Below, one piece after another: positions 15,724-23,829 of a stretch of DNA of 64,000 bases. The DNA lies in the NCBI GenBank assembly GCA_964542915.1, contig CAZIVP010000005.1, positions 62,001 through 126,000 of the forward strand, read 5' to 3'. The DNA is from CAZIVP01 sp964542915. Lineage in GTDB: Bacteria > Calditrichota > Calditrichia > Calditrichales > Calditrichaceae. The notes under the pieces were generated by a model that was not told the origin of the DNA, searched no databases, and worked only from the letters and a program-made list of their open reading frames with translations. The translations under genes and the position numbers were made by a program. Positions within the stretch are counted from its first letter, which is position 1. Each line of letters starts with the position of its first letter.

Positions 15724-16959
15724 ATGCGTCCACAGGATCAAAATACAAAAGAAGTCGCCATGAAAGTGTTGTCGCATCGCGGCGAAACGATGCCTTCCTC
15801 GCCCATTCGGCGGCTGGTGCCATACGCCGACCGCGCCAAAGAGGCCGGACGACATGTGTATCATCTCAATATCGGACAACCGGATATCCCCACCCCCGAT
15901 ACCTTCATGAATCCCATCAAAAACCTGAACATGCCTGTGCTGGAATACGGCCCATCGGGCGGTTATCTTTCTTTACGAACAAAGCTGGGCGCGTATTATC
16001 AGCGTTACGGGATCGACGTGAATCATGAAAATATTCTTGTTACCACCGGCGGCAGCGAAGCCATTCTGTTTACCATGATGGCGATAACGGATCCCGGCGA
16101 TGAGATCATTGTCCCGGAACCCTTTTACACCAATTATAACGGTTTTGCGGTGGAAGCGGGCGTCAAAATCGTTCCCATTACATCGTCTATTGAAAACGAT
16201 TTTCAATTGCCGCCTATCGAAACCATTGCTGATAATATCAGCGAGCGCACCCGAGCCATTTTGATCTGCAATCCCAACAATCCCACCGGTTATGTTTATT
16301 CAGATGAAGAATTGGAAGCCCTGCGCGACATGGTTCTGGATCATGACCTTTTTCTGCTTGCCGATGAGGTTTATCGGGAATTTACGTATGACGATTTAAG
16401 CCATACCTCTATTTTACAGCTTCCGGGCATTGAAGATCGTACGGTGATGCTGGACAGCGTTTCCAAGCGTTACTCAGCCTGCGGAGCGCGCATCGGCATG
16501 ATCGTTTCCAAAAATAAACAGATCATCGAAACGGCATTAAAATTCGGTATGGCGCGTTTGTGCCCTCCGAGCATCGAACAATTGGGCGTCGAAGGAGGTA
16601 TCGACACACCGAAAGCGTATTTTAACGAAGTATTGAACGAATACACCCGGCGCCGCAATGTGATGGTCGAACAGTTGCGTAAAATGCCCGGCGTTATTGC
16701 TCCGATGCCAAAGGGAGCGTTTTATTTGATTGTCAAATTACCGGTGGACGATACGGATCGGTTTGCCCAGTGGTTACTCACGGACTTTCATGTGGATAAC
16801 GCGACGGTTATGATTGCGCCAGCAAACGGGTTTTATTCGACGCCGGGATTAGGGCAAAACGAAGCACGCATCGCTTACGTTCTCAATGTGGAGGACATCA
16901 AAAAGGCCATGCACATTCTGGATGAAGGGTTACGCCGCTATCCCGGGCGGGTGGATTAA
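15724..16959 (+). CDS. Class I/II pyridoxal-phosphate aminotransferase (aspartate aminotransferase-like)
   Basis: This 411-residue enzyme has the fold-type I pattern: HVYHLNIGQPDIPTP near the N-terminus, the cofactor loop TTGGSEAILFTM, the NPNNPTG substrate/cofactor motif, DEVYREFTYD, and the PLP lysine in SVSKRYSACGARIG near residue 250. A C-terminal arginine for the carboxylate is expected in NEARIAYVL. The substrate cannot be fixed from sequence; aspartate, alanine and branched-chain members look alike. The ATG at 15724 has AAAGGAT upstream; a second ATG at codon 13 (before KVLSHRGE) is possible. It leads a plus-strand run with the CYTH gene 5 bases downstream. Confidence 0.9.
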   Translation: MRPQDQNTKEVAMKVLSHRGETMPSSPIRRLVPYADRAKEAGRHVYHLNIGQPDIPTPDTFMNPIKNLNMPVLEYGPSGGYLSLRTKLGAYYQRYGIDVNHENILVTTGGSEAILFTMMAITDPGDEIIVPEPFYTNYNGFAVEAGVKIVPITSSIENDFQLPPIETIADNISERTRAILICNPNNPTGYVYSDEELEALRDMVLDHDLFLLADEVYREFTYDDLSHTSILQLPGIEDRTVMLDSVSKRYSACGARIGMIVSKNKQIIETALKFGMARLCPPSIEQLGVEGGIDTPKAYFNEVLNEYTRRRNVMVEQLRKMPGVIAPMPKGAFYLIVKLPVDDTDRFAQWLLTDFHVDNATVMIAPANGFYSTPGLGQNEARIAYVLNVEDIKKAMHILDEGLRRYPGRVD

Positions 16960-16964
16960 AGGTA

Positions 16965-17477
16965 ATGGCTTCGAATATAGAAATTAAAGCCCGTATCAAT
17001 AATCCCCGCGAAATCCTGACACGCATTCAGCAACTGGAAACCCGTTACGAAGGACAAGACCGCCAACGCGATACATTTTTTAACGTACCAAACGGACGTC
17101 TCAAATTACGCCAGTCCACCCTTTACGGCGCTTTTCTCATTCCCTATCTGCGTGCGGACAATCCTGGGCCGCGGCCGTCGTTTTACCAGTTAATCCCTCT
17201 AGACGATCCGGATACCGCCCGTGACCTGTTGAGTCAAATTCTCGGCATGGATATTGAGGTTCGTAAAACCCGATCGATTTATATTTACCGCCAGGTTCGT
17301 ATTCACGTTGATGCGGTTGAAGGTCTGGGCCATTTCTTGGAATTGGAAGGCGTTACTTCAAAACAGTATTCTCAGGACGAAGCACAAGGAGATGTGGAAT
17401 ACTTAATGCGGTATCTGCAGATAGACCCGGACTACCTTGTCGGTAAAGCGTATGTGGATCTGCTATCCGAACTTTAA
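16965..17477 (+). CDS. CYTH-domain protein (class IV adenylate cyclase/triphosphatase family)
   Basis: This 170-residue protein matches the CYTH superfamily. The N-terminal ExExK-type metal/phosphate motif appears in NIEIKARI, followed by QRDTFFNVPNGRLKLRQ, a central KTRSIYIY and VRIHVDAVEGLGHFLELEGV. These enzymes bind triphosphate groups in a beta tunnel; known activities include adenylate cyclase, thiamine-triphosphatase and inorganic triphosphatase. The short form here is closest in layout to CyaB-like proteins. The start is 5 bases after the aminotransferase stop, with AAAGG in front, so the two are co-transcribed. Which triphosphate is used is unknown. Confidence 0.82.
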   Translation: MASNIEIKARINNPREILTRIQQLETRYEGQDRQRDTFFNVPNGRLKLRQSTLYGAFLIPYLRADNPGPRPSFYQLIPLDDPDTARDLLSQILGMDIEVRKTRSIYIYRQVRIHVDAVEGLGHFLELEGVTSKQYSQDEAQGDVEYLMRYLQIDPDYLVGKAYVDLLSEL

Positions 17478-17538
17478 TCTTGACCATTTTTTTGTTAAAC
17501 TTCATTTATTGATAGCGAACATACAAAAGAGTGCCTAT

Positions 17539-17997
17539 ATGTGGAATCGTATTGAAGACTTCATAAAGAGTCGTTTTATGGAGCCTGCGGGCGCCGGCGC
17601 TTTAACCTCGGAGAAGCAATTGCATATCGCCACGACCGTTCTGTTTATCGAAATGGCATTCGCGGATTTTGATGTACACGAAAACGAAAGCGCCCACATT
17701 AAACAAACGGTACAACGGTTTTTCAGTCTGCCGGACGCCGAAGTGGATGAAGACATCGAGATGGCCAAAGCCAGCCGCGATCACCACACCGATTTATATA
17801 CCTTTACAAGCACCATTAAGGAACATTTGAACCGGGAACAAAAGCGTTACATACTGGAGCAGCTCTGGCGTCTGATTTATGCCGACCACAAAGTGGAAGC
17901 GCACGAAGAGCGTTTGATACGCCGGATTACCAATTTACTCGGTTTGGACCATAATGAGATGATCGAAGCAAAATTACGGGCCGGCTCCGGCACATAG
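17539..17997 (+). CDS. TerB-like (tellurite-resistance TerB family) protein
   Basis: This 152-residue helical protein has the TerB-family pattern of two acidic helical halves: TTVLFIEMAFADFDVHENES and, later, LWRLIYADHKVEAHEERLI. The A-D-x-x-V/D-x-x-E repeats are thought to bind metal. I choose the ATG at 17539 (MWNRIEDFIKSRF) rather than an upstream in-frame ATG at 17437, because the longer form would overlap the CYTH gene and its extra residues look unlike the family. It ends in a TAG stop, which shows that TAG is a normal terminator in this genome. TerB proteins in this setting are often stress- or envelope-linked, but the specific function is unknown. Confidence 0.75.
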   Translation: MWNRIEDFIKSRFMEPAGAGALTSEKQLHIATTVLFIEMAFADFDVHENESAHIKQTVQRFFSLPDAEVDEDIEMAKASRDHHTDLYTFTSTIKEHLNREQKRYILEQLWRLIYADHKVEAHEERLIRRITNLLGLDHNEMIEAKLRAGSGT

Positions 17998-18050
17998 GCG
18001 TGCGCCAAAATACGTTCACAAAGATTGACCAAATATCTGGGAGAAACACT

Positions 18051-18632
18051 ATGAGCCGTCAATACTCTGAATTGGTGATTGAAGGTCCGTTCATGTTGAT
18101 AAAAGGATTTTTACTGGGTTTCCTGTCAGTAAAAAATCCCGAAGGCAGGTACTTCTTTCACCGCAAATCAGGCATCCGTCGGGAAACGTTTAAAGAATTT
18201 CTGAAAGAATTTTTTGAAATGGATAACTACGTTCATCTTTGTTTGGAGAACGATCTCATCGAACCGTTTCAAAAAGCCATTGAACGCTATAAACAAACCA
18301 CACATATCGAAATTCAGTCCCAAAAAGGCATAGAAGCCGCCAGCTTTTCCTTCGCTTATGAATTTTATAATGAAGCCCTGGCTAACACAGCAAAGGATAT
18401 TATTGAAAATCTTCCTGAAAACGTTACTTTAGTCGATTATTATCCGTACGAATCCAGAGATGAAAAAGGCGTGGGCGTCGAAACCTATTCGCCTCTGCAT
18501 GAATTCACGGCCCGGGCTAAAGGAACCGTGCAGGGCGATTTTGAAGGTGTGATTGATCTCTATTTAAATTTGAAACGTAGTGAAATTTCGGAATCGGTTA
18601 TTTGCAGCGACATTCGTCTTGAATTTGAATAA
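18051..18632 (+). CDS. Hypothetical protein, alpha/beta, 193 residues
   Basis: I do not recognise this family. The chosen ATG at 18051 has GGGAGAAAC upstream; a GTG at 18000 would add 17 residues. There is no signal peptide and no clear membrane segment; a glycine-rich hydrophobic stretch (FMLIKGFLLGFLSVKN) lies near the N-terminus. The middle part is helical and charged (RETFKEFLKEFFEMDNYVHL), and the end reads like beta strands (YSPLHEFTARAKGTVQGDFE). It is 53 bases after TerB on the same strand and probably in the same transcript. Confidence 0.7.
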   Translation: MSRQYSELVIEGPFMLIKGFLLGFLSVKNPEGRYFFHRKSGIRRETFKEFLKEFFEMDNYVHLCLENDLIEPFQKAIERYKQTTHIEIQSQKGIEAASFSFAYEFYNEALANTAKDIIENLPENVTLVDYYPYESRDEKGVGVETYSPLHEFTARAKGTVQGDFEGVIDLYLNLKRSEISESVICSDIRLEFE

Positions 18633-18704
18633 CCTTAAAGGCTTTTTCTTAACCGCCTTCCGGGGTGTGCAAATTAAATTACTATTTAATCGAGGGGGGA
18701 GTTT

Positions 18705-20345
18705 ATGCGATTCGCACTATGGGTAGCCCTGATTTTAATCTTTTTCGGCGGTCTTCTCGCCGATAATTATTACACCGATAACCAGCAAAGTTCGGGCGGC
18801 GACGGTAGCCCCGAAGCGCCGTTTAACACCATCGAGGATGGTTTGGAAGCACTCCGGGCCGGCGACACGCTCTTTATTCGCGGCGGAACCGGCGGCGATG
18901 AACGAATTTATGAAGAACAATTTTATCTAAGTTCCGATGCCAACAGCGGCAATAGCGATCATCCCATTGTCGTAACCGCCTACAATGGCGAGCAAGTTCG
19001 AATCGTCTTGGGCGAAACGTTTTCGATTTACAGTGATTGGTGGCGATTCGAAGGGCTTATTTTTGATATGGAAGGTAAATACGATGATATTATCCGGATT
19101 CACGGCGACCATATTACCTTCCGCGGCTGTGAGATTACCGATTCCCAGAAAGACGGTTTTGACATCGATGGCGCCAGTTTCACACTAATCGAACATTGCC
19201 GGATTCATAATTTCGTGCGCGACGATCAGTACGATGCACACGGTATCATCCTGAACGGCGGCGAAGGTAATACCATTCGCAATAACACCATTTATGACTG
19301 CAAAGGCGATTGTATTCAGTTGTATAAAGACGATCAAAATTGGAACACGCTTATCGAAGGAAACGACCTCTACACAACCCTGGGACATAACAGCGAAAAC
19401 GCCATTGATGTCAAAGCCACCAAAGGATGCACGATCCTTAACAACAAGATGCACGGCTTCCACGATTCCGAGGACAGCGACGGCGTGGCCCTCAAAGTAA
19501 ACAAGGATTCCGATAATATGCTTATCGAAGGCAACGATATTTTTGAATGCAACGGCGGCTTTCGCATTACCGGAGGCGATACGGACAGCATCATCTTCCG
19601 GCGGAATGTGGTTCACGATTTGCATGTGGACGGCGGCGACAGTTCCAAGTACGGATACGGCATTCAGTTTGAAGGCGTCAATGATATCCGGGTGGTCAAT
19701 AATACCTTTGCCTATATCCCGGGCCCGCTATTTTGGATTGAAGGCGACGCCGCCACAAACTTAACTATGAAAAACAATCTGTTTTACAAAACCAACAAGT
19801 TCAAAGGAAGTGCGGAAGATTTCAACGGCGCTAACTATATTGATTATAACGGATGGTTTCAATGCGCCGAAACTATTCCGGCAATGAACGATACACACGG
19901 CGAGCATCCCCAATTTAAAGATCCCGCCCAATACGATTATCGCTTAAGTGAAGGAAGTCCCGCCATCGACCGCGGCGATCCCAATTGCGGCGGCGACTAC
20001 CCTGGCGAGCGTATTGATTTGGGGGCGCATGAATTTCAGCCTTCCACCGGCCTGCAGGGCCGTTCCAAGCCTGCACCAAATAACTTCCGGCTTAAACAGA
20101 ATTACCCAAATCCCTTTAATCCGGAGACACGAATCGAATATTATACGCCACAAAAGGGTCATGTAACCATACGGATTCTTAACACGCTTGGTCAGGTACT
20201 GGAAGTTCCCGTCGATAAAATATTAAGACGGGGATATCATCAACTGCAAATAAGCGGGAAAGTATGGGCAAGCGGGGTCTATATCTATCAATTGATCTTT
20301 AACGGCCAGCTTATGCAAAGTCGTAAGATGTTGCTGCTGCGATAG
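18705..20345 (+). CDS. Secreted right-handed beta-helix (pectate-lyase-like) protein with T9SS sorting domain
   Basis: The 546-residue protein has a signal peptide (FALWVALILIFFGGLLA), an N-terminal motif DGSPEAPFNTIEDGLEALRA typical of parallel beta-helix proteins, and many short repeats with N-ladder residues (IRNNTIYDCKGD, LIEGNDLY, ILNNKMHGF, VVNNTFAYIP) between about 120 and 400. The C-terminal 85 residues are a T9SS sorting domain with NYPNPFNP and ending SRKMLLLR. Such helices are found in polysaccharide lyases and hydrolases, but the catalytic residues are not identifiable, so enzyme activity is possible rather than shown. CGAGGGGGGAG lies before the ATG. Confidence 0.85.
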   Translation: MRFALWVALILIFFGGLLADNYYTDNQQSSGGDGSPEAPFNTIEDGLEALRAGDTLFIRGGTGGDERIYEEQFYLSSDANSGNSDHPIVVTAYNGEQVRIVLGETFSIYSDWWRFEGLIFDMEGKYDDIIRIHGDHITFRGCEITDSQKDGFDIDGASFTLIEHCRIHNFVRDDQYDAHGIILNGGEGNTIRNNTIYDCKGDCIQLYKDDQNWNTLIEGNDLYTTLGHNSENAIDVKATKGCTILNNKMHGFHDSEDSDGVALKVNKDSDNMLIEGNDIFECNGGFRITGGDTDSIIFRRNVVHDLHVDGGDSSKYGYGIQFEGVNDIRVVNNTFAYIPGPLFWIEGDAATNLTMKNNLFYKTNKFKGSAEDFNGANYIDYNGWFQCAETIPAMNDTHGEHPQFKDPAQYDYRLSEGSPAIDRGDPNCGGDYPGERIDLGAHEFQPSTGLQGRSKPAPNNFRLKQNYPNPFNPETRIEYYTPQKGHVTIRILNTLGQVLEVPVDKILRRGYHQLQISGKVWASGVYIYQLIFNGQLMQSRKMLLLR

Positions 20346-20740
20346 CAGGTAGAACGCTTTTTTAAATTGGGGAATCATCGTTCGTTTATACTATATATCA
20401 AATAAAAAAAGCTTTCGATGGTAAAATTTCAGAATTAACGGTGATCCGCTCAGGAAGTCCCCGTTACATACACTTTTTGTTTCATCTTTACTTTGATTTT
20501 CAATTTTTTGATAGCCATTTCCAATTCCTCTATTTAAATTTTTAATTTGTGTTCATTCACAACCATCGACGTTATCGTTTTTTACTTTAACCATGCCGGT
20601 TGCATGCTACCATAAATGCGCATTTTAAGCTATGATCGCCGTCAAATGGTAATGAACCGAATTATTTTGTAAATTCACTTACGAAATGCAATTTTTGAGG
20701 TTCCGTTTGTTAAGAAACCGAATCAACCCGGAGTCGTCTT
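20346..20740. other. 395-base intergenic region
   Basis: AT-rich gap between two plus-strand genes. No clear terminator follows the beta-helix gene. The only coding signal I see is a minus-strand mini-ORF at 20450-20518, listed separately. No RNA gene is evident. Confidence 0.6.
20450..20518 (-). CDS. Possible lysine-rich 22-residue peptide
   Basis: Read on the minus strand, AGAGGAATTGGAA precedes an ATG at 20518, and the frame encodes 22 residues beginning MAIKKLKIKVKMKQ, with seven lysines, before TGA. A TTGTGA / TTTAAA pair with 18-base spacing lies just upstream and could be a promoter. Nothing else in the region is minus-strand, so it would be a free-standing small gene. It could be a real small basic peptide, a leader peptide or chance. 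Confidence 0.3.
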   Translation of the reverse strand: MAIKKLKIKVKMKQKVYVTGTS

Positions 20741-23700
20741 ATGAAACGCGCATTCCTATTGATAGCTCTCTTATTTATCCTTTTTCGTTGTGCGCCGGTT
20801 TTAGTTAAAAAACTTCCTTACAAGGTTGAGCATCTCCCCGAGCGTGTTCAGAAAGCATATGTTCAGATGCATAAATTTCTCGAACACACCAAAGAAAGTG
20901 AAATACCGGTTCGCATTTCTTCTTATGCACGTATCGATACCATTCTATACGATCGTAAGCACAACCATTTTGATATTTACTTCAATCGCGCCTTTGCTCA
21001 TATGCCCTTCCGCGAAGACAATACCCGCGATCTTTACTGGGCGACCGGACAGTATCTTGATCGTGCTTTTGACGATTATACGTTCACGCTCTATGCCCTT
21101 GAACAACCGATTAAACAACTGATCCCCAATTATTATCGCAGCGATAGCACTGCCTACGACCGCAGCCGCATGCCTTCCGAAGACGTACGTCCGCAACCTT
21201 TGGTACGACGAATAAGCCGACCCTTCCGGTCTTCCAAGGGATTATATAACCACTACATTGCCCTGTGGCACAGCCACGGATGGTATTATGAACAGAAATA
21301 CGATCGCTGGGAATGGCAACGCGCCCGCGTATTCGAGACCGTAGAAGACTTATTCCCCATGTCGTTTACCCTGCCTTACCTCGTACCGATGCTCGAAAAC
21401 GCAGGCGCCCAAGTCTTTCTGCCCAGAGAGCGTGACACCCAACGCAACGAAGTTCTCGTCGATAATGATGGTTCCACAGCTTCTTCCGTGTACGAGGAGC
21501 TCGGCGGGTCCTGGATGGATTCGGATACGGTCGGTTTCGCAATCGGAAATCCGCCATACAAATCGGGCACGAATCCATTTAAGCTTGGCAGTTTTAAACG
21601 AACAGAAGCTTCATCAAAGGGAGAAAAACGCATCCGCTGGATTCCCGATATCCCGAAGAGTGGCCGATATGCCGTTTATATCAGTTACGCCCGTTCGGAC
21701 AGCAGCATAAGCGATGCCCATTATACGGTGCACCACCTCGGTGGTAAAAGCGCATTTTTGGTTAATCAAAGCATCGGAGGTCCGACCTGGATATTTCTCG
21801 GTAAATTCAATTTTGAAGCGGGCATACATCCCGAATCGGGCTCCGTCGTTCTGAGCAATCGAAGCGACGAAGCCGGTAAAATGGTAACAGCGGATGCGGT
21901 GCGTTTCGGCGGCGGTATGGGTAACATCGCCCGTAACGGCAAGACGAGCGGCCGCCCGCGTTTTACAGAAGGCGCCCGCTATTATTTACAATACGCCGGC
22001 ATGCCTGATACGCTGGTTTACAATTTGAATGAGGATACTCTGGACTATAACGATGATTATCAGTCCCGCGGTGAATGGGTCAATTATCTTAAGGGCGCGC
22101 CCTATGGCCCCAATCGCGACCGTCAGGTCGACGGCCTGGGCTTGCCTATCGATCTTTCGCTCGCTTTTCACACGGACGCAGGCACTTCGCGCAGTGATAC
22201 CGTCATCGGTACGCTGGGCATCTACAGCAGCACCGGCGGCGATACCACCCGGGCATTCCCGGACAGTATGTCGCGCTGGGCCAACCGCGATTTTATGGAC
22301 ATTTTACAAACCCAGATTGTAGAAGACATTCGCGCCGAATACGACTCTATCTGGACGCGCCGTCCGCTCTGGGATCGACGATACAGCGAAGCTTACCGGC
22401 CCAATGTGCCCGCCGCCCTTTTGGAATTACTCTCCCATCAGAATTTTCTGGATATGAAGTTCGGCCTCGATCCACGCTTCCGGTTTGATGTAAGTCGCTC
22501 TATTTATAAGGCCATGCTAAGGTTTCTCGCCACACAATATCAGTATGATTATGTCGTCCAGCCTCTCCCGGTCGATCATTTCAGCGCCGAGATGAGCGGC
22601 CCCTATGAAGTTACCCTGAATTGGCGGCCGGTCTCCGATCCGCTCGAACCTACAGCCGATCCAGAATCGTATATAGTCTATACCCGCAAGGAAGGCTCTG
22701 CGTTCGATAACGGCGTAGTCGTTAACCGACCCCGTTACACCATGAAAAATCTGGAGCCGGGCGTTATTTACAGTTTTAAGGTAACCGCCGTCAATGCCGG
22801 CGGTGAAAGTTTTCCTTCCGAAATTTTATCGGTCTGTTCTTTGGACGGCGACCAACCGCCGGTGTGCATCATCAACGGATTTGATCGCGTCGCACCGCCT
22901 GCGACGCTGGAAACCGAAAAATATATCGGTTTTGCCGATTTCTGGGACCAGGGCGTGCCCGACAAAGTCAATATGAATTACATCGGCCGTCAGTATGATT
23001 ACAATCCCGAATCCGCCTGGCTGGACGACGATGCCCCGGGACACGGCGCCAGTTATGCCAATTATGAAACCAAACTCATCGCCGGTAACACGTTCGATTT
23101 CCCTTACATGCACGGTCAATCCATTCGCGCCGCAGGTTTCTCCTTCGTTTCAACCAGCGACGAGGCCGTTATGGACGGCGCCTTTGATCTGAACCGTTAT
23201 CCCTATGTGGACCTCATTCTGGGCGAGGAAAAAACCACGCCCGGCCCCAAAAGCGATAAAGAGCCCGAGTTTCATACATTTCCCGAACCTTTACGTAATG
23301 AAATAAAAGAATACTGCCGCAACGGAAACCATCTGTTTATCTCGGGCGCCTATGTGGGCAGCGATTTGTGGGAAACCGACCGGGATTCCGTTAATATTCA
23401 ATTTGCATTCAACGATCTGAAATTCTTTTTCCGCACCGATTATGCCGTAACCACGGGCGACATACACACAGTTGATACTCTCTTTTTTCCGGCGTCCGAC
23501 ACATTGGATTTTAACACAAAACTCGGGCCGGATGTTTACGCTGTTGAAGCTCCGGACGCCATCGAACCGGCCGACTCACTTGCCCGCACTATTTTGCGTT
23601 ATTCGGAAAACAACACCAGCGCCGGCGTCGCTTACAAGGGCAATTACGATGTGGTTGTACTGGGTTTTCCCTTCGAAAGCGTCCTGGGGATTACGCAACG

Positions 23701-23776
23701 AGATGAACTGATGAGAGCCATTTTCAACTTCTTCAGACGTACTCAAAAGGTGCGGGTCTCGCTTTTTCAGGAATAA
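20741..23776 (+). CDS. Large lipoprotein-like amidase with golvesin-type insert, FN3 and C-terminal NGFDR domain
   Basis: The 1011-residue protein begins with a hydrophobic leader ending LFRC, so C17 may be lipidated, although Arg at -1 is unusual. Residues about 165-240 (ALWHSHGWYYE, MLENAGAQVFLPR) and about 405-600 (LSLAFHTDAG, ALLELLSHQNFLD) together look like an amidase/peptidoglycan-hydrolase core. Between them sits a golvesin/xanthan-lyase-type beta domain (YAVYISYARSDSS, WIFLGKFNFEAG, VTADAVRFGGG). A fibronectin-III domain (about 620-700) and a flavodoxin/glutaminase-like domain starting IINGFDRV (about 705-1000) follow. The last domain is shared with the GHL10 protein at 27.6-30.5 kb. 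It probably acts on envelope glycans or peptidoglycan. Whether the split catalytic core is active is unproven. Confidence 0.75.
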   Translation: MKRAFLLIALLFILFRCAPVLVKKLPYKVEHLPERVQKAYVQMHKFLEHTKESEIPVRISSYARIDTILYDRKHNHFDIYFNRAFAHMPFREDNTRDLYWATGQYLDRAFDDYTFTLYALEQPIKQLIPNYYRSDSTAYDRSRMPSEDVRPQPLVRRISRPFRSSKGLYNHYIALWHSHGWYYEQKYDRWEWQRARVFETVEDLFPMSFTLPYLVPMLENAGAQVFLPRERDTQRNEVLVDNDGSTASSVYEELGGSWMDSDTVGFAIGNPPYKSGTNPFKLGSFKRTEASSKGEKRIRWIPDIPKSGRYAVYISYARSDSSISDAHYTVHHLGGKSAFLVNQSIGGPTWIFLGKFNFEAGIHPESGSVVLSNRSDEAGKMVTADAVRFGGGMGNIARNGKTSGRPRFTEGARYYLQYAGMPDTLVYNLNEDTLDYNDDYQSRGEWVNYLKGAPYGPNRDRQVDGLGLPIDLSLAFHTDAGTSRSDTVIGTLGIYSSTGGDTTRAFPDSMSRWANRDFMDILQTQIVEDIRAEYDSIWTRRPLWDRRYSEAYRPNVPAALLELLSHQNFLDMKFGLDPRFRFDVSRSIYKAMLRFLATQYQYDYVVQPLPVDHFSAEMSGPYEVTLNWRPVSDPLEPTADPESYIVYTRKEGSAFDNGVVVNRPRYTMKNLEPGVIYSFKVTAVNAGGESFPSEILSVCSLDGDQPPVCIINGFDRVAPPATLETEKYIGFADFWDQGVPDKVNMNYIGRQYDYNPESAWLDDDAPGHGASYANYETKLIAGNTFDFPYMHGQSIRAAGFSFVSTSDEAVMDGAFDLNRYPYVDLILGEEKTTPGPKSDKEPEFHTFPEPLRNEIKEYCRNGNHLFISGAYVGSDLWETDRDSVNIQFAFNDLKFFFRTDYAVTTGDIHTVDTLFFPASDTLDFNTKLGPDVYAVEAPDAIEPADSLARTILRYSENNTSAGVAYKGNYDVVVLGFPFESVLGITQRDELMRAIFNFFRRTQKVRVSLFQE

Positions 23777-23829
23777 GGGCATACCTTTCACGGTTCTTGT
23801 TTGAAATGTAATTATAAGTAAAAACGGTG

